Positions 1-7,815 of a DNA stretch of 19,978 nucleotides are shown piece by piece. Under the pieces are notes generated by a model. The model was not told the origin of the DNA. It worked only from the letters and a program-made list of their open reading frames with translations, and did not search any database. Source of the DNA: Coriobacteriales bacterium. GTDB taxonomy: Bacteria; Actinomycetota; Coriobacteriia; Coriobacteriales; UBA8131. Numbering within the stretch: the first letter of the stretch is position 1; each line of letters starts with the position of its first letter. Location of the stretch: positions 1-19,978 of the forward strand of contig JAISMZ010000044.1 in assembly GCA_031276475.1 (NCBI GenBank). Direction: 5' to 3'. Position numbers and translations under genes: made by a program.

Positions 1-1
1 C

Positions 2-409
2 TCGCCAAAGACCGCCATCATCAACGGCGACTGTGTGGCCGGCCTGATGTACAGTGCCGAGATAGCCATAGCGATGAGCGAAGTCCCGGATGTCAAGGTG
101 GTCTTTCCCGAGCAGGGCCAGTACAAGTTTCAGGACAATCTGGTCATCGCCAAGGGAACCAAAAACAAGCAGCTCTGCGAGGAGTTCCTGAATTATCTGA
201 TGGAACCGAAGGTCAGCGCCCTTGTCTCAGAGGTGTTTCCCTACACCAACCCCAACACGGCGGCGCTTGATCTGCTCGGCTCGGAATACACGGATAATCC
301 TGCGATCAACCCGCCACAAAGTGCACTGGATAAAGGCTCGGAGACTCTCGATCTGCCCTCGGACGTACTCGATCTTTACAACGACATATGGACCCGCTTT
401 ACGCAGTAG
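2..409 (+). CDS. ABC transporter substrate-binding protein, PotD-like (3' end only)
   Basis: The reading frame is open at the left edge, so only the C-terminal ~135 residues are present. The visible part matches the C-terminal lobe of spermidine/putrescine-type periplasmic or lipoprotein binding proteins: a VVFPEQGQY strand, then NLVIAKGTKNKQLCEEFLNY (the usual 'ipkGakNkeaAekFinfl' segment), then an acidic, proline-rich tail with the TNPNTAALDLL element (family 'TPNkaAlelL'). The protein captures its ligand outside the membrane and delivers it to an ABC permease, whose genes presumably lie left of the window. It is followed 78 nt later by an alcohol dehydrogenase and then a GABA-type aminotransferase on the same strand, consistent with uptake and catabolism of a polyamine or related amine. 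The ligand cannot be read from this fragment, and other family-1 solute-binding proteins share these features. Confidence 0.85.
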   Translation, partial: SPKTAIINGDCVAGLMYSAEIAIAMSEVPDVKVVFPEQGQYKFQDNLVIAKGTKNKQLCEEFLNYLMEPKVSALVSEVFPYTNPNTAALDLLGSEYTDNPAINPPQSALDKGSETLDLPSDVLDLYNDIWTRFTQ

Positions 410-424
410 GGGAGCACGGCGAGC

Positions 425-457
425 GATGTGTGAAAGATGTGTGAAAGATGGGAAAAA
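425..457 (+). repeat. 11-bp tandem repeat, three units, in the binding-protein/dehydrogenase gap
   Basis: Two perfect copies of GATGTGTGAAA are followed by a degenerate third, GATGGGAAAAA. The array fills most of the gap between the binding-protein stop and the Shine-Dalgarno AGAGGA (475-480) of the dehydrogenase. No hairpin or promoter is obvious in it. Its likely effect is only on spacing within the operon transcript. Confidence 0.6.
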
Positions 458-487
458 GATGTTAGAGAAACGTGAGAGGAACAGCTG

Positions 488-1615
488 ATGTTTGCCTATA
501 ACCTTCCTGTGAATATCCTTTTTGGCTGTGGTGCTGCCGAGCAGATCGGCAGGCAGGCCGCAGGGCTGGGGCAGCGCGCCCTGATCGTCACCGGAAAGAG
601 CAGCGCCCGCCGCTCGGGGCTTCTCGACCGGGCGATTTCGCAACTTGAGGAGGAAAAGCTCAGCTGGGCTCTCTTTGACGAAGTGGAGCAAAACCCGCTA
701 ACTACAACGGCAGAGGCGGGCGCGGCGCGGGCGCGGCAGGAGGGCTGCACGGTGGTTGTGGCCCTGGGCGGTGGCAGTGTGATAGATGCCGCCAAAGGCA
801 TTGCCTTCATGGCTGTTAACACGGGAGATCTGAGCGACTACATCTTTGGACGCCTCAGTTCTCCCGATGCGCTGCCGCTGGTTGCCGTGCCCACCACCTG
901 CGGCACCGGCTCGGAGGGCAACTCCTTTGCGGTGTTCACCAACCCTCAAAACGGTGACAAGAAGTCTCTGCGCTGCAAGGCCATCGTGCCAGCAGTCTCC
1001 ATCGTTGATCCTTTGTTGATGACGACGATGCCGCATGCGGTGCTGGCCTCCGTTGGTTTTGACGCACTGTGCCATGGCATGGAGGCTTTCATGTCACGCG
1101 CAGGCCAGCCACTTGCGACGATTTACGCGCGCGAGTGCATGCGTCTTGCCGCACGAGCGCTGCCGGGGGTTTACCAAAGTTATGAGGATATTGCGGCGCT
1201 TGAAGATCTCACCTGGGCAGCGACGTTGGGAGGCATGAGCATCGGCGTGGCGGGTGTGGCCTTGCCGCATTCCATGGAGCACCCCGCCAGTGGCCTGCGC
1301 GATATACAACACGGCAGGGGCCTGGCGGCGCTGACCCCGGTCATCACCGACGCTTCCTGCATGCAGGCGCCTGAGATCTACGAGGCGATAAGTCGAGAGC
1401 TGGGCGGCAGGAAGGCCTCTGAGTGTGGAGATATGCTGCGTACCTTGCTGGATGAGATCGGCCTTCTTACCAGCTTGCGTGCGGAGGGCATTGGGGATGA
1501 AGACGTGGACTGGATGACCGAGAACTGCCTGAAGGTGTCCGCCGCGGGCATCGATAATCATCCGGTCGCGTTTGACCGGGAGGGGATACGCGACCTGTAT
1601 GTTAAATGCCTGTAA
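488..1615 (+). CDS. Iron-containing alcohol dehydrogenase (group III)
   Basis: This 375-residue protein has the usual length of the family. The N-terminal half is a dinucleotide-binding domain with the GGGS motif at residues 94-97 (ALGGGSVIDAAKG) and the PTTCGTGSE motif near 135-143. The C-terminal half carries the metal ligands at family spacing: D192 and H196 in FDALCHGMEA, H261 in ALPHSMEHP and H275 in DIQHGRG. It reduces an aldehyde or semialdehyde with NAD(P)H, or the reverse, in the cytoplasm. AGAGGA seven bases before the ATG supports the start. Its position before a GABA-type aminotransferase suggests that it reduces the resulting semialdehyde (for example succinate semialdehyde to 4-hydroxybutyrate), but the sequence alone does not fix the substrate. 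Lactaldehyde or butanol dehydrogenase activity cannot be excluded. Confidence 0.93.
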   Translation: MFAYNLPVNILFGCGAAEQIGRQAAGLGQRALIVTGKSSARRSGLLDRAISQLEEEKLSWALFDEVEQNPLTTTAEAGAARARQEGCTVVVALGGGSVIDAAKGIAFMAVNTGDLSDYIFGRLSSPDALPLVAVPTTCGTGSEGNSFAVFTNPQNGDKKSLRCKAIVPAVSIVDPLLMTTMPHAVLASVGFDALCHGMEAFMSRAGQPLATIYARECMRLAARALPGVYQSYEDIAALEDLTWAATLGGMSIGVAGVALPHSMEHPASGLRDIQHGRGLAALTPVITDASCMQAPEIYEAISRELGGRKASECGDMLRTLLDEIGLLTSLRAEGIGDEDVDWMTENCLKVSAAGIDNHPVAFDREGIRDLYVKCL

Positions 1616-1676
1616 GAGGACGGTGGAGGGGTACGAGGCGCACGCCCCAAGACACGACGAATGAATGGAGAGACCC

Positions 1677-3047
1677 ATGGATACCGAGCTGCTTAAAGAC
1701 GCGCTTCCTAAAATCGTGACAGAACTGCCGGGGCCGCAGGCCCAGGCTCTGATCGAACGGCGCTCCACGGCCATTCCCGCAACGATAGCCTGCGGCTACC
1801 CCTGCGTAATCGCACGAGGTGCGGGTGCCATGCTGGAGGACGTGGATGGTAATATCTTTCTGGATTGGGTGGGTGGCGTGGGAGTGCTGAACCTTGGTTA
1901 CAGCCATCCGAAGGTTGTTGCGGCGGTGAGCGAACAGGCGCTGCGCTACTTTCACGGTATGATGAACATCGTTACGCATCAGCCGTATATTGCGCTTGCG
2001 GAGCAGATGAACCGTATTGTACCCACCCGCAGCACGCCGCGCCAGACGATGTTTGCCAATTCCGGTGCCGAGGCCATAGAAAACGCGGTAAAGCTTGCTC
2101 GCGGCGCCACGGGTCGTCCCAACATCTTGGTGTTTAACGGAGCCTTTCATGGGCGCACGCTGATGGCGGTGCATATGACGGGAAAACGGGCCTACTCCGA
2201 GGGGTTGGGGCCTTTCCCTGACGGCGTCTATCGCGTTGATTTTCCCTACCTTTATCGCCGCCCTGAGGGCATGAGCGAAGAGGAGGCGGTGCGCTACTAT
2301 CTAACGCGGCTCGAAGATGCCCTTTTGCAGGCATCGCCGCCCGCGCAGACGGCCGCTTTTGTGCTTGAACCGGTGCAGGGGGAAGGCGGTTTTATCCCCG
2401 CGCCTTTTGCCTGGGTAGAGGGACTGCGTGCGCTGTGTGACCGTCACGGTATCCTGCTTATTGCTGACGAGATACAGACGGGCTTTGCTCGCAGCGGCAA
2501 GATGTTTGTCAGTAACTGGTGGGCGGAAGGCGGCTTTGCTCCCGATATCATCACTTCAGCGAAATCCATCGCGGCCGGATTGCCGCTTTCTGCTGTTACC
2601 GCCTCTCAGGAACTCTTTGATTCTCTGCCGCCGGGGCTTCTCGGAGGCACCTATGGCGGCAATCCCCTTGCCTGCGTGGCGGGTCTTGAGGTGATAGCTG
2701 CCATCGAGCGCGACGGCCTTTGCGAGCGTAGCGCAGAGATTGCCGAGCGTGCTCGCGCTGCCTTTAGCTCCTGGCAAGAAGAGTTTGAGCAGCTCGGTGA
2801 CGTGCGTGGTATCGGCGGCATGCTGGGCATGGAGTTCGTAAAAAGCCGCGTGAGTAAGGAGCCTGACGCGGCGCTGGTCACGGCCATCGTGAAGCATGCC
2901 GCCCAGCGCGGCTTGCTTGTTGAGGCAGCCGGCATTTACGGCAATGTCTTGCGTTTCCTCAGTCCTCTGGTGATAACCGACCTCCAGCTTGAGGCCGGCC
3001 TGAGTATTCTTCACGACACCATTGCGCAGCTTACGGCGCGGGCGTGA
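1677..3047 (+). CDS. Class III PLP-dependent aminotransferase, GABA aminotransferase-like
   Basis: This 456-residue, fold-type I aminotransferase opens with GPQAQALIERR, the N-terminal signature of 4-aminobutyrate transaminases (GabT/PuuE). It has the PLP-phosphate contact ANSGAEA, the LLIADEIQTGF loop with the pyridine-nitrogen aspartate (D264) and the Schiff-base lysine K296 in TSAKSIAAG. It should move the amino group of an omega-amino acid such as GABA to a 2-oxo acid, giving a semialdehyde. The ATG at 1677 is preferred over the in-frame ATG at 1665 because GGAGAGA (1667-1673) lies just upstream of it. The gene lies 61 nt after the dehydrogenase, so co-transcription is likely. Its 3' end overlaps the convergent radical SAM gene by 17 bp. 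Ornithine or 5-aminovalerate as amino donor remain possible. Confidence 0.9.
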   Translation: MDTELLKDALPKIVTELPGPQAQALIERRSTAIPATIACGYPCVIARGAGAMLEDVDGNIFLDWVGGVGVLNLGYSHPKVVAAVSEQALRYFHGMMNIVTHQPYIALAEQMNRIVPTRSTPRQTMFANSGAEAIENAVKLARGATGRPNILVFNGAFHGRTLMAVHMTGKRAYSEGLGPFPDGVYRVDFPYLYRRPEGMSEEEAVRYYLTRLEDALLQASPPAQTAAFVLEPVQGEGGFIPAPFAWVEGLRALCDRHGILLIADEIQTGFARSGKMFVSNWWAEGGFAPDIITSAKSIAAGLPLSAVTASQELFDSLPPGLLGGTYGGNPLACVAGLEVIAAIERDGLCERSAEIAERARAAFSSWQEEFEQLGDVRGIGGMLGMEFVKSRVSKEPDAALVTAIVKHAAQRGLLVEAAGIYGNVLRFLSPLVITDLQLEAGLSILHDTIAQLTARA

Positions 3048-4035
3048 TGGTCAGCGGGTTGGGGCGCAGGTTATAACCAGCCAGCCAGCCGTCAGCCTCC
3101 AACTCTTTACGGCGGGCGGCGACGTCTTTGGCTATCGCCTCGGCGCCGGGAAACATCTGGTTGTCTCTGGGGTTGGTGCCGATGTTGCACCAGGCGGTGT
3201 TGTACGAGCCGTAGGCAATGCGCCGCCCGGCGATCAGCCGGAAGAGCGCCTTCAGCTGCTGGTAGCGCAGGGTGCCAAGTAAAGGCGTGCCGGCCATAGC
3301 GGTGCCGTCCACCTGGCGCAGCGGGCAGAGCCCAGAGCAGATCTGTGGCCAGGAGGCCACTTCTATCATCCGGCTGATCAGTTCCTCGGCGTTCAGGCCG
3401 GCATGAATCGGTTCAACGCCACTCATCAATTTGAGCCCGGAGCGCTGTATGGCGGCTATGGTCTGGCGGCGACGGCTCTCGGGGATAGCGGTTATCGTGC
3501 CCTCGCCCAAACGCAGTGCGTGATAGGCTGCGTCTGCCCCGGCCGCTCTGTACGCTGTCGCTTCCTCAAGGCCGAAGTCGCCGGTGTTGATCATCAGTAC
3601 GATCTCGGTGCCGCCCCGGTGCTCTCCCAGCACCTCCCTGGCTGCCTCGACCACCGTCAGGAGTTTGGATGTGGGGTAGCTCGCGGTGGTCATCAGCGAG
3701 ATAAGATGCACGCCGCCTGCCGCAAAGGCAGCGCAGTATCTGAGGATGGCGTCCAGTGGCAGCTCGGTCTGGCCTCGCGAGGCCCGAGGGTTATCGGCGG
3801 CAAAGGAGCAGTACTGGCAGTTGCCAGGGCACGAGTTGGCGTCAATGCCAATCTGGGCGTATATCAGAGCGCGGCCGCCCGATGCCTGTCGGGCGATCTG
3901 GTAAGCGCCCCACTGCAGGTAGAAGGCCTCGGGTGAACGCTCGTCAACGGCGTAGAGGGTCTTAATCTCTGCCGGCGAGAGGCGCTGATCGGCCACTGCT
4001 TTATCTACTAGAATGGCAATATTTCTGTCTAACAT
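3031..4035 (-). CDS. Radical SAM protein, biotin synthase-like
   Basis: This 334-residue protein carries the radical SAM cluster motif C69-x3-C73-x2-C76 (NSCPGNCQYCSF). It is followed by a TIM-barrel-like sequence with an ISLMTTASY strand and MINTGDFGLEE, and a C-terminal part resembling the BATS-type barrel closure of BioB/HydE/PylB-like enzymes. It should cleave S-adenosylmethionine to a 5'-deoxyadenosyl radical, but the substrate is not apparent and no biotin, lipoate or hydrogenase-maturation genes are beside it. I chose the ATG at 4035 (MLDRNIAIL). The frame extends to a TTG at 4092 that lacks a ribosome site, while GGTG lies 8 nt before the chosen ATG. It converges on and overlaps the aminotransferase gene, so the pair may affect each other's transcript ends. 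Confidence 0.85.
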   Translation of the reverse strand: MLDRNIAILVDKAVADQRLSPAEIKTLYAVDERSPEAFYLQWGAYQIARQASGGRALIYAQIGIDANSCPGNCQYCSFAADNPRASRGQTELPLDAILRYCAAFAAGGVHLISLMTTASYPTSKLLTVVEAAREVLGEHRGGTEIVLMINTGDFGLEEATAYRAAGADAAYHALRLGEGTITAIPESRRRQTIAAIQRSGLKLMSGVEPIHAGLNAEELISRMIEVASWPQICSGLCPLRQVDGTAMAGTPLLGTLRYQQLKALFRLIAGRRIAYGSYNTAWCNIGTNPRDNQMFPGAEAIAKDVAARRKELEADGWLAGYNLRPNPLTITPAP

Positions 4036-4050
4036 TAATTCACCATCCGC

Positions 4051-4068
4051 ATCTGTTGAGAAACAGAT
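4051..4068 (-). promoter_or_regulatory. 7-bp inverted repeat in the leader of the radical SAM gene
   Basis: ATCTGTT (4051-4057) and AACAGAT (4062-4068) are perfect inverted arms around a 4-nt loop. They lie 15 nt upstream of the chosen radical SAM ATG and inside the predicted 5' untranslated region. It could be an operator or an mRNA hairpin near the ribosome site. I recognise no known binding-site family. Confidence 0.4.
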
Positions 4069-4146
4069 TAAAGTGCAGGGCAGCGACAGCAACTGACAAC
4101 TGGTATGGCTGCTGCTGGCCGCAAAGGTTACCGGTCAAGCCCAACT

Positions 4147-4155
4147 ATTATAGCA
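4147..4155 (-). promoter_or_regulatory. Extended -10 promoter for the radical SAM gene
   Basis: Read on the minus strand this is TGCTATAAT, a perfect TATAAT preceded by the extended -10 TGN. No good -35 is seen 16-18 nt upstream, as is usual for extended -10 promoters. A start site near 4140 would give a leader of about 105 nt. The identical nonamer serves the MutS-like gene at 7800-7808. Confidence 0.55.
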
Positions 4156-4294
4156 TAGCCTATATTGGAGGAAATCTTCTACTGCGGTGCGCTGCTGCCG
4201 TCCTGCTGTGCCGTTGGCGTATCGCCGTCCCCGCGTCCCCATTCCTACCCCGTCCGAGCTGTAATTTCGCCCCCTCGCCCCCAAGAACCGCCAG

Positions 4295-4324
4295 TTGTCA
4301 GAAACCGCCGCACGGGAGTACAAT
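4295..4324 (+). promoter_or_regulatory. Sigma-70-type promoter for the helicase gene
   Basis: TTGTCA (4295-4300) and TACAAT (4319-4324) are separated by 18 nt, both one mismatch from consensus. Transcription would begin near 4331 and give a leader of about 100 nt before the TTG start at 4432. The interval from 4036 to 4431 otherwise holds only the divergent radical SAM control elements and the leader hairpins listed separately; I see no gene in it. Confidence 0.55.
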
Positions 4325-4340
4325 AAGCGTAATGTGTTCC

Positions 4341-4398
4341 AGGGAGCCACCCGCCAACTGGTAGCTCCCTTCAGGGAAGCGCCAGCGGGCAGCTCCCC
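4341..4398 (+). promoter_or_regulatory. Two tandem hairpins with interchangeable arms in the helicase leader
   Basis: Hairpin 1 pairs AGGGAGC (4341-4347) with GCTCCCT (4364-4370). Hairpin 2 pairs AGGGAAGC (4373-4380) with AGCTCCCC (4391-4398), with one bulge. Because the arms are near copies, GCTCCCT at 4364 can also pair with AGGGA at 4373, so mutually exclusive folds are possible. The structure ends 22 nt before the Shine-Dalgarno. No T-run follows, so it is not a plain terminator, and I recognise no known riboswitch. Confidence 0.4.
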
Positions 4399-4420
4399 AA
4401 GCGTCGCAAACAGTCTGGCT

Positions 4421-4425
4421 GGAGG
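4421..4425 (+). promoter_or_regulatory. Ribosome binding site that decides the helicase start
   Basis: GGAGG lies 6 nt before the TTG at 4432. An in-frame TTG at 4426 directly abuts the GGAGG and cannot use it, so translation most likely starts at the second TTG (MNGKAQEV). Confidence 0.7.
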
Positions 4426-4431
4426 TTGAGC

Positions 4432-7400
4432 TTGAATGGCAAGGCCCAAGAGGTAAACGGTGTTGCCAGGGAGGTCTTTCGGGCCATCTGCGACGATAAG
4501 TGGCTGGACATCAGCTACCGCAACAAGGATGGCCAGATCAGCCATTTCTGGATCAGCATATCCGACATCAACGTTCCAAGGCGGATGCTCAAGGTCTGCG
4601 GTCTGCATCTTTTAACTTACGAAATTCGTGAGGAGATGCAGCTGCGCATTGACGCAATCGTTACCGCGTCGGTGCTGGACGGGACCTTCAGCGGCCAGGG
4701 CGGCGCGTTGCGCGAGCAGCTGACGCTGAACCCCAGCCGCTATGCTCCGCTGTTTGGTTGCCTGCCCAACCTGCGGGTCTTGAGCTATCTCAGCGACTGC
4801 CGCAAGCTCGACGCCGACAAATACTGCACGAAGTACGGCCTGATTGAGTCCCTGGACGCCGACTCCCTGAGCACCGGCCGCTACAAGCTGAGCGATCATC
4901 AGTTCTCCGGCATGGTCAAGACGCTTGCCGAGGGAAAAGGCGCGGGTAGAATCAGCAGGGACCTGGCCCTCAACGTGCTGAGCATCCACACGAACCAGGG
5001 GCTCTACGTGCTGGCCTTCCGGCGCTTGTCGCTGGATGTTAAAAAGCGTACGCTGCGCCTGGCGGGCGAGGTAGTGGTCTGCCGGGAGTTCATCGTCAAC
5101 CGGGAGCTCCAGATAATCGAGAGCGTCCAGAAGTTCCTGGACGCCGAGGACAGGGTCCTGCTCAAAGACTTCATCCACAACCAGGAGCTGATCAAGGATC
5201 GCATCCACGCATCCGGCGAGGGGGCGGTAAAGGTCGACGACATGCCCTACACGATGGTGCTGGCAAGCTACAACACCGACGTAGACAAAGAATACGCCGG
5301 AATCCTGAGGATGTATCAGACCGGCGCGGCCAGCGTGCCGATAAAGGCCTTTTTCGGCGAACTCCTGCGACCCCCGCGCCGGCGTCAGGTCCGCCCCTTA
5401 ACGCTCATCGACCGCCAGGTCAGCCTCGATCAACTGCGCGCCATCAGCAACGCCATCAGCCAACCGCTGACCTACGTTCAAGGCCCCCCAGGCACCGGCA
5501 AGACCAAGACCATCGCCAACACCGTGCTCTCGGCGTTTTGCGTCGGCAAGACCGTCCTCATCTCATCGCACAACAACCTGCCGGTAGAAAACATCTGCGA
5601 ACGCCTGAGTGAGCTGCGGCTGGGCGGCACGCGACTGCCCCTGCCGCTCCTGCGGATTGGCAACAACCAGGTCACGGCAGCCACGCTGGACAGGCTGACC
5701 CGGCTTTTGCCGGCGCTGCAAGAAGAAGCCAGAGCTGTGGAGGACGACGGGGGATCTGCCCTCGCCGCCGTCTTGGCTGGCGCCGCCCCATCCGCCCCCG
5801 CTGCCGCCGCTGCCGCCGCTGCCGCCGCTGCCTCTGGCCCGGTGACCCCCGCCGCCGGCTCCGCATCCGCCATCGCCCCCAGCCCCGCCCCCGCCCCCGC
5901 AGCAGAGGCGCTCGCCGCCCTGCTCAAACGCTATGAGGACTACATCGACCTGGAAGAGCGCCGCGCCGCCATCGAGAAGCTGATTGAGACCGTGGATGAC
6001 TTCCGCCTTCAAACCGAGCTGCAGGCCGTCCAACTGAACAAGGTCAACGCCGATATAGCGGCCATTGGCAGGATAGACGACGAGGACGCCCTGGCGCTTC
6101 TTCCCCAGGACAGCGAGGACGACCTGCGGCGCGTTCAGCAGCTGTCGCTTAAATGCCTGCGTCGCCTGCTTGAGCCCCGATTCGCCGAATTCCGCAAGAT
6201 TCTCAGCCTGTCCGGCAGAGATCAGAGGGTGCAGGCTTTTAACGGCTGGCTCTCCGACGGGCAGAACCTGACGCTGCTGCTCAAGGCCTTTCCCGTGGTG
6301 GCCACCACCTGTCTTTCTGCGCGGCGGCTGGCAGATCCGAGCCCGCACTTCGACTTGACGATCATCGACGAGGCCAGCCAATGCGACACCGCAAGCGCTC
6401 TGATAGCCGTCGTGCGCGGCAAGAACCTGATGCTGGTGGGCGATCCGCAACAGCTGAGCCCGATCAGTAAGTTAGACGATAGTGACAACTTGGCCTTGAA
6501 GAAGAAATACTCCATACCTGACGCTTACGACTATAACAGCAGTTCAATTTACAAGACCTACCTAATCTGCGACAGTGTGAGCAATGAGATTTTGCTGCGC
6601 AACCATTATCGCTGTGCCGAGGAGATTGTCGCCTTCAGCAACCGCAAGTATTACAACAACCGCCTGCAGGTTAAGACTGCCAAGAAGGCCTCGGTGCCTC
6701 TGGTGTTTATTAATGTTGAAGATGATTCAACTACGGGGAGAAATACGGCGCCCGGCGAGGCGAGGGCGGTTATTGAGTACACGATGCTGAACAGGGATAA
6801 GGACATCGGTATCATCACGCCGTTTAAGAACCAGAGGCAGTTGTTGGCGCGCCAGCTTAAGGAGCAGGGTCTGGATAAGGTCAGCTGCGGGACCGTGCAT
6901 GCTTTTCAGGGGGACGAGAAGGACGTGATCATCGTCTCTTTGGGCCTGACCCGGCAGACAGGCGAGCGGACCTATGCCTGGTTGCGCGATAATCGCGAGA
7001 TAATCAATGTCGCTACCACCCGGGCGCGCGAGCAGCTGGTGTTGATAGCCAGCGAGGCCGCTGTTGAGGCGCTGCATCTTGGCGGCGGCGGGCGTGGCGG
7101 CGCGGGCGGTGGCGGTGCGGGTGGGCACGGCGACGCGGCCGGCGGAAGCGCGGGTGGCCGCGACGACGCAGCAGCCGGCGACGTGGGCGGCAGCGCAGCA
7201 GCAGCCGGCGGCGGCCAGGACGGGCACGGTGACGCAGCCGGCAGCGGGCACGGCGGCCAGGACGACGTCTACGAGCTGCTGCAGTATGTCAGAAGCCGCG
7301 GCAAGGCCGTTGTCACCGGCAGGCCGGCGCGATCGCGGGCGCTGGGGATTAAGCCCTACAGCACGGCAACCGAGGAGGCGTTTCTGGCCAACATCAACCA

Positions 7401-7749
7401 CGCCATCAGCAACATAGACAGCGCCGGCGCAAAGCGTACGGTTAAACGCGAGGTTCCCATCTCCCACGTCTTTTGCGACAATCCGAGCTACGCCGACCTG
7501 TTCTACAGCGGTCGCTTTGACTTTGTCGTTTACGAGCAGCTGCCGGGTTCAGACGAGATGCCCGTGCTGGCCGTGGAGCTGGACGGTCTGGAGCACTACG
7601 AAGAAGACACCGTCAGGGCCCGCGACGTCCAAAAGAGCACCATCTGCCGCGACCACGGTTTTACCCTGCTGCGCGTAGACAACAGCTACGCCCGCCGCTA
7701 CATCTACATCAAGGAGCTGCTCATCAAATGGCTGACCGGCAGGCGGTAG
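4432..7749 (+). CDS. SF1 helicase with N-terminal WYL-like domain and C-terminal DUF2726 nuclease-like domain
   Basis: This 1105-residue protein has three recognisable parts. Residues ~20-60 (WLDISYRNKDGQISHFWIS, then a KVCGLHLLTYE strand) resemble a WYL-type ligand-binding barrel. Residues ~330-880 form an Upf1/Dna2-like superfamily 1 helicase core: Walker A GPPGTGKT (351-358), Walker B DEAS (D646, E647), motif III GDPQQL (670-675), motif V GTVHAFQGDEKD and motif VI NVATTRAREQL (arginine at 864). Residues ~1000-1105 match a DUF2726-type, PD-(D/E)XK-like nuclease with D1030, E1049-L-D1051-G, H1055, D1065 and K1068. Ala/Pro-rich (~443-497) and Gly-rich (~884-944) inserts separate the parts. 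It probably unwinds and cuts nucleic acid in DNA repair or phage defence, but its real role is unknown. Codon choice is visibly more AT-rich around 6466-6760 than elsewhere in the gene. A membrane-anchored MutS-like ATPase follows. Confidence 0.88.
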   Translation: MNGKAQEVNGVAREVFRAICDDKWLDISYRNKDGQISHFWISISDINVPRRMLKVCGLHLLTYEIREEMQLRIDAIVTASVLDGTFSGQGGALREQLTLNPSRYAPLFGCLPNLRVLSYLSDCRKLDADKYCTKYGLIESLDADSLSTGRYKLSDHQFSGMVKTLAEGKGAGRISRDLALNVLSIHTNQGLYVLAFRRLSLDVKKRTLRLAGEVVVCREFIVNRELQIIESVQKFLDAEDRVLLKDFIHNQELIKDRIHASGEGAVKVDDMPYTMVLASYNTDVDKEYAGILRMYQTGAASVPIKAFFGELLRPPRRRQVRPLTLIDRQVSLDQLRAISNAISQPLTYVQGPPGTGKTKTIANTVLSAFCVGKTVLISSHNNLPVENICERLSELRLGGTRLPLPLLRIGNNQVTAATLDRLTRLLPALQEEARAVEDDGGSALAAVLAGAAPSAPAAAAAAAAAAASGPVTPAAGSASAIAPSPAPAPAAEALAALLKRYEDYIDLEERRAAIEKLIETVDDFRLQTELQAVQLNKVNADIAAIGRIDDEDALALLPQDSEDDLRRVQQLSLKCLRRLLEPRFAEFRKILSLSGRDQRVQAFNGWLSDGQNLTLLLKAFPVVATTCLSARRLADPSPHFDLTIIDEASQCDTASALIAVVRGKNLMLVGDPQQLSPISKLDDSDNLALKKKYSIPDAYDYNSSSIYKTYLICDSVSNEILLRNHYRCAEEIVAFSNRKYYNNRLQVKTAKKASVPLVFINVEDDSTTGRNTAPGEARAVIEYTMLNRDKDIGIITPFKNQRQLLARQLKEQGLDKVSCGTVHAFQGDEKDVIIVSLGLTRQTGERTYAWLRDNREIINVATTRAREQLVLIASEAAVEALHLGGGGRGGAGGGGAGGHGDAAGGSAGGRDDAAAGDVGGSAAAAGGGQDGHGDAAGSGHGGQDDVYELLQYVRSRGKAVVTGRPARSRALGIKPYSTATEEAFLANINHAISNIDSAGAKRTVKREVPISHVFCDNPSYADLFYSGRFDFVVYEQLPGSDEMPVLAVELDGLEHYEEDTVRARDVQKSTICRDHGFTLLRVDNSYARRYIYIKELLIKWLTGRR
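5800..5832 (+). repeat. 9-bp GCTGCCGCC tandem repeat inside the helicase gene
   Basis: Three full copies and one partial copy of GCTGCCGCC encode an alanine run in the linker between helicase motif Ia and the following helical region. The unit length keeps the frame, so copy-number change would alter only linker length. Confidence 0.8.
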
Positions 7750-7799
7750 GGTCTCCGCCCCCGCCGCCCCTCGCACCATCCCTCCGTATTTGCTGTTCC

Positions 7800-7808
7800 T
7801 GCTATAAT
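7800..7808 (+). promoter_or_regulatory. Extended -10 promoter giving a leaderless MutS-like mRNA
   Basis: TGCTATAAT is a perfect -10 with the extended TGN. Only seven bases (CCCGCAC) separate it from the ATG at 7816, and there is no Shine-Dalgarno between helicase stop and ATG. Transcription would start at or next to the A of the ATG. Confidence 0.6.
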
Positions 7809-7815
7809 CCCGCAC

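Noticed and set aside
4036..4092. Longer N-terminus of the radical SAM protein
   Set aside because: It needs a TTG start without a ribosome site, and the added residues do not resemble the family.
5478..5927. Long minus-strand frame rich in Ala/Ser opposite the helicase
   Set aside because: It is the antisense shadow of GC-rich helicase codons; the plus frame has all helicase motifs.
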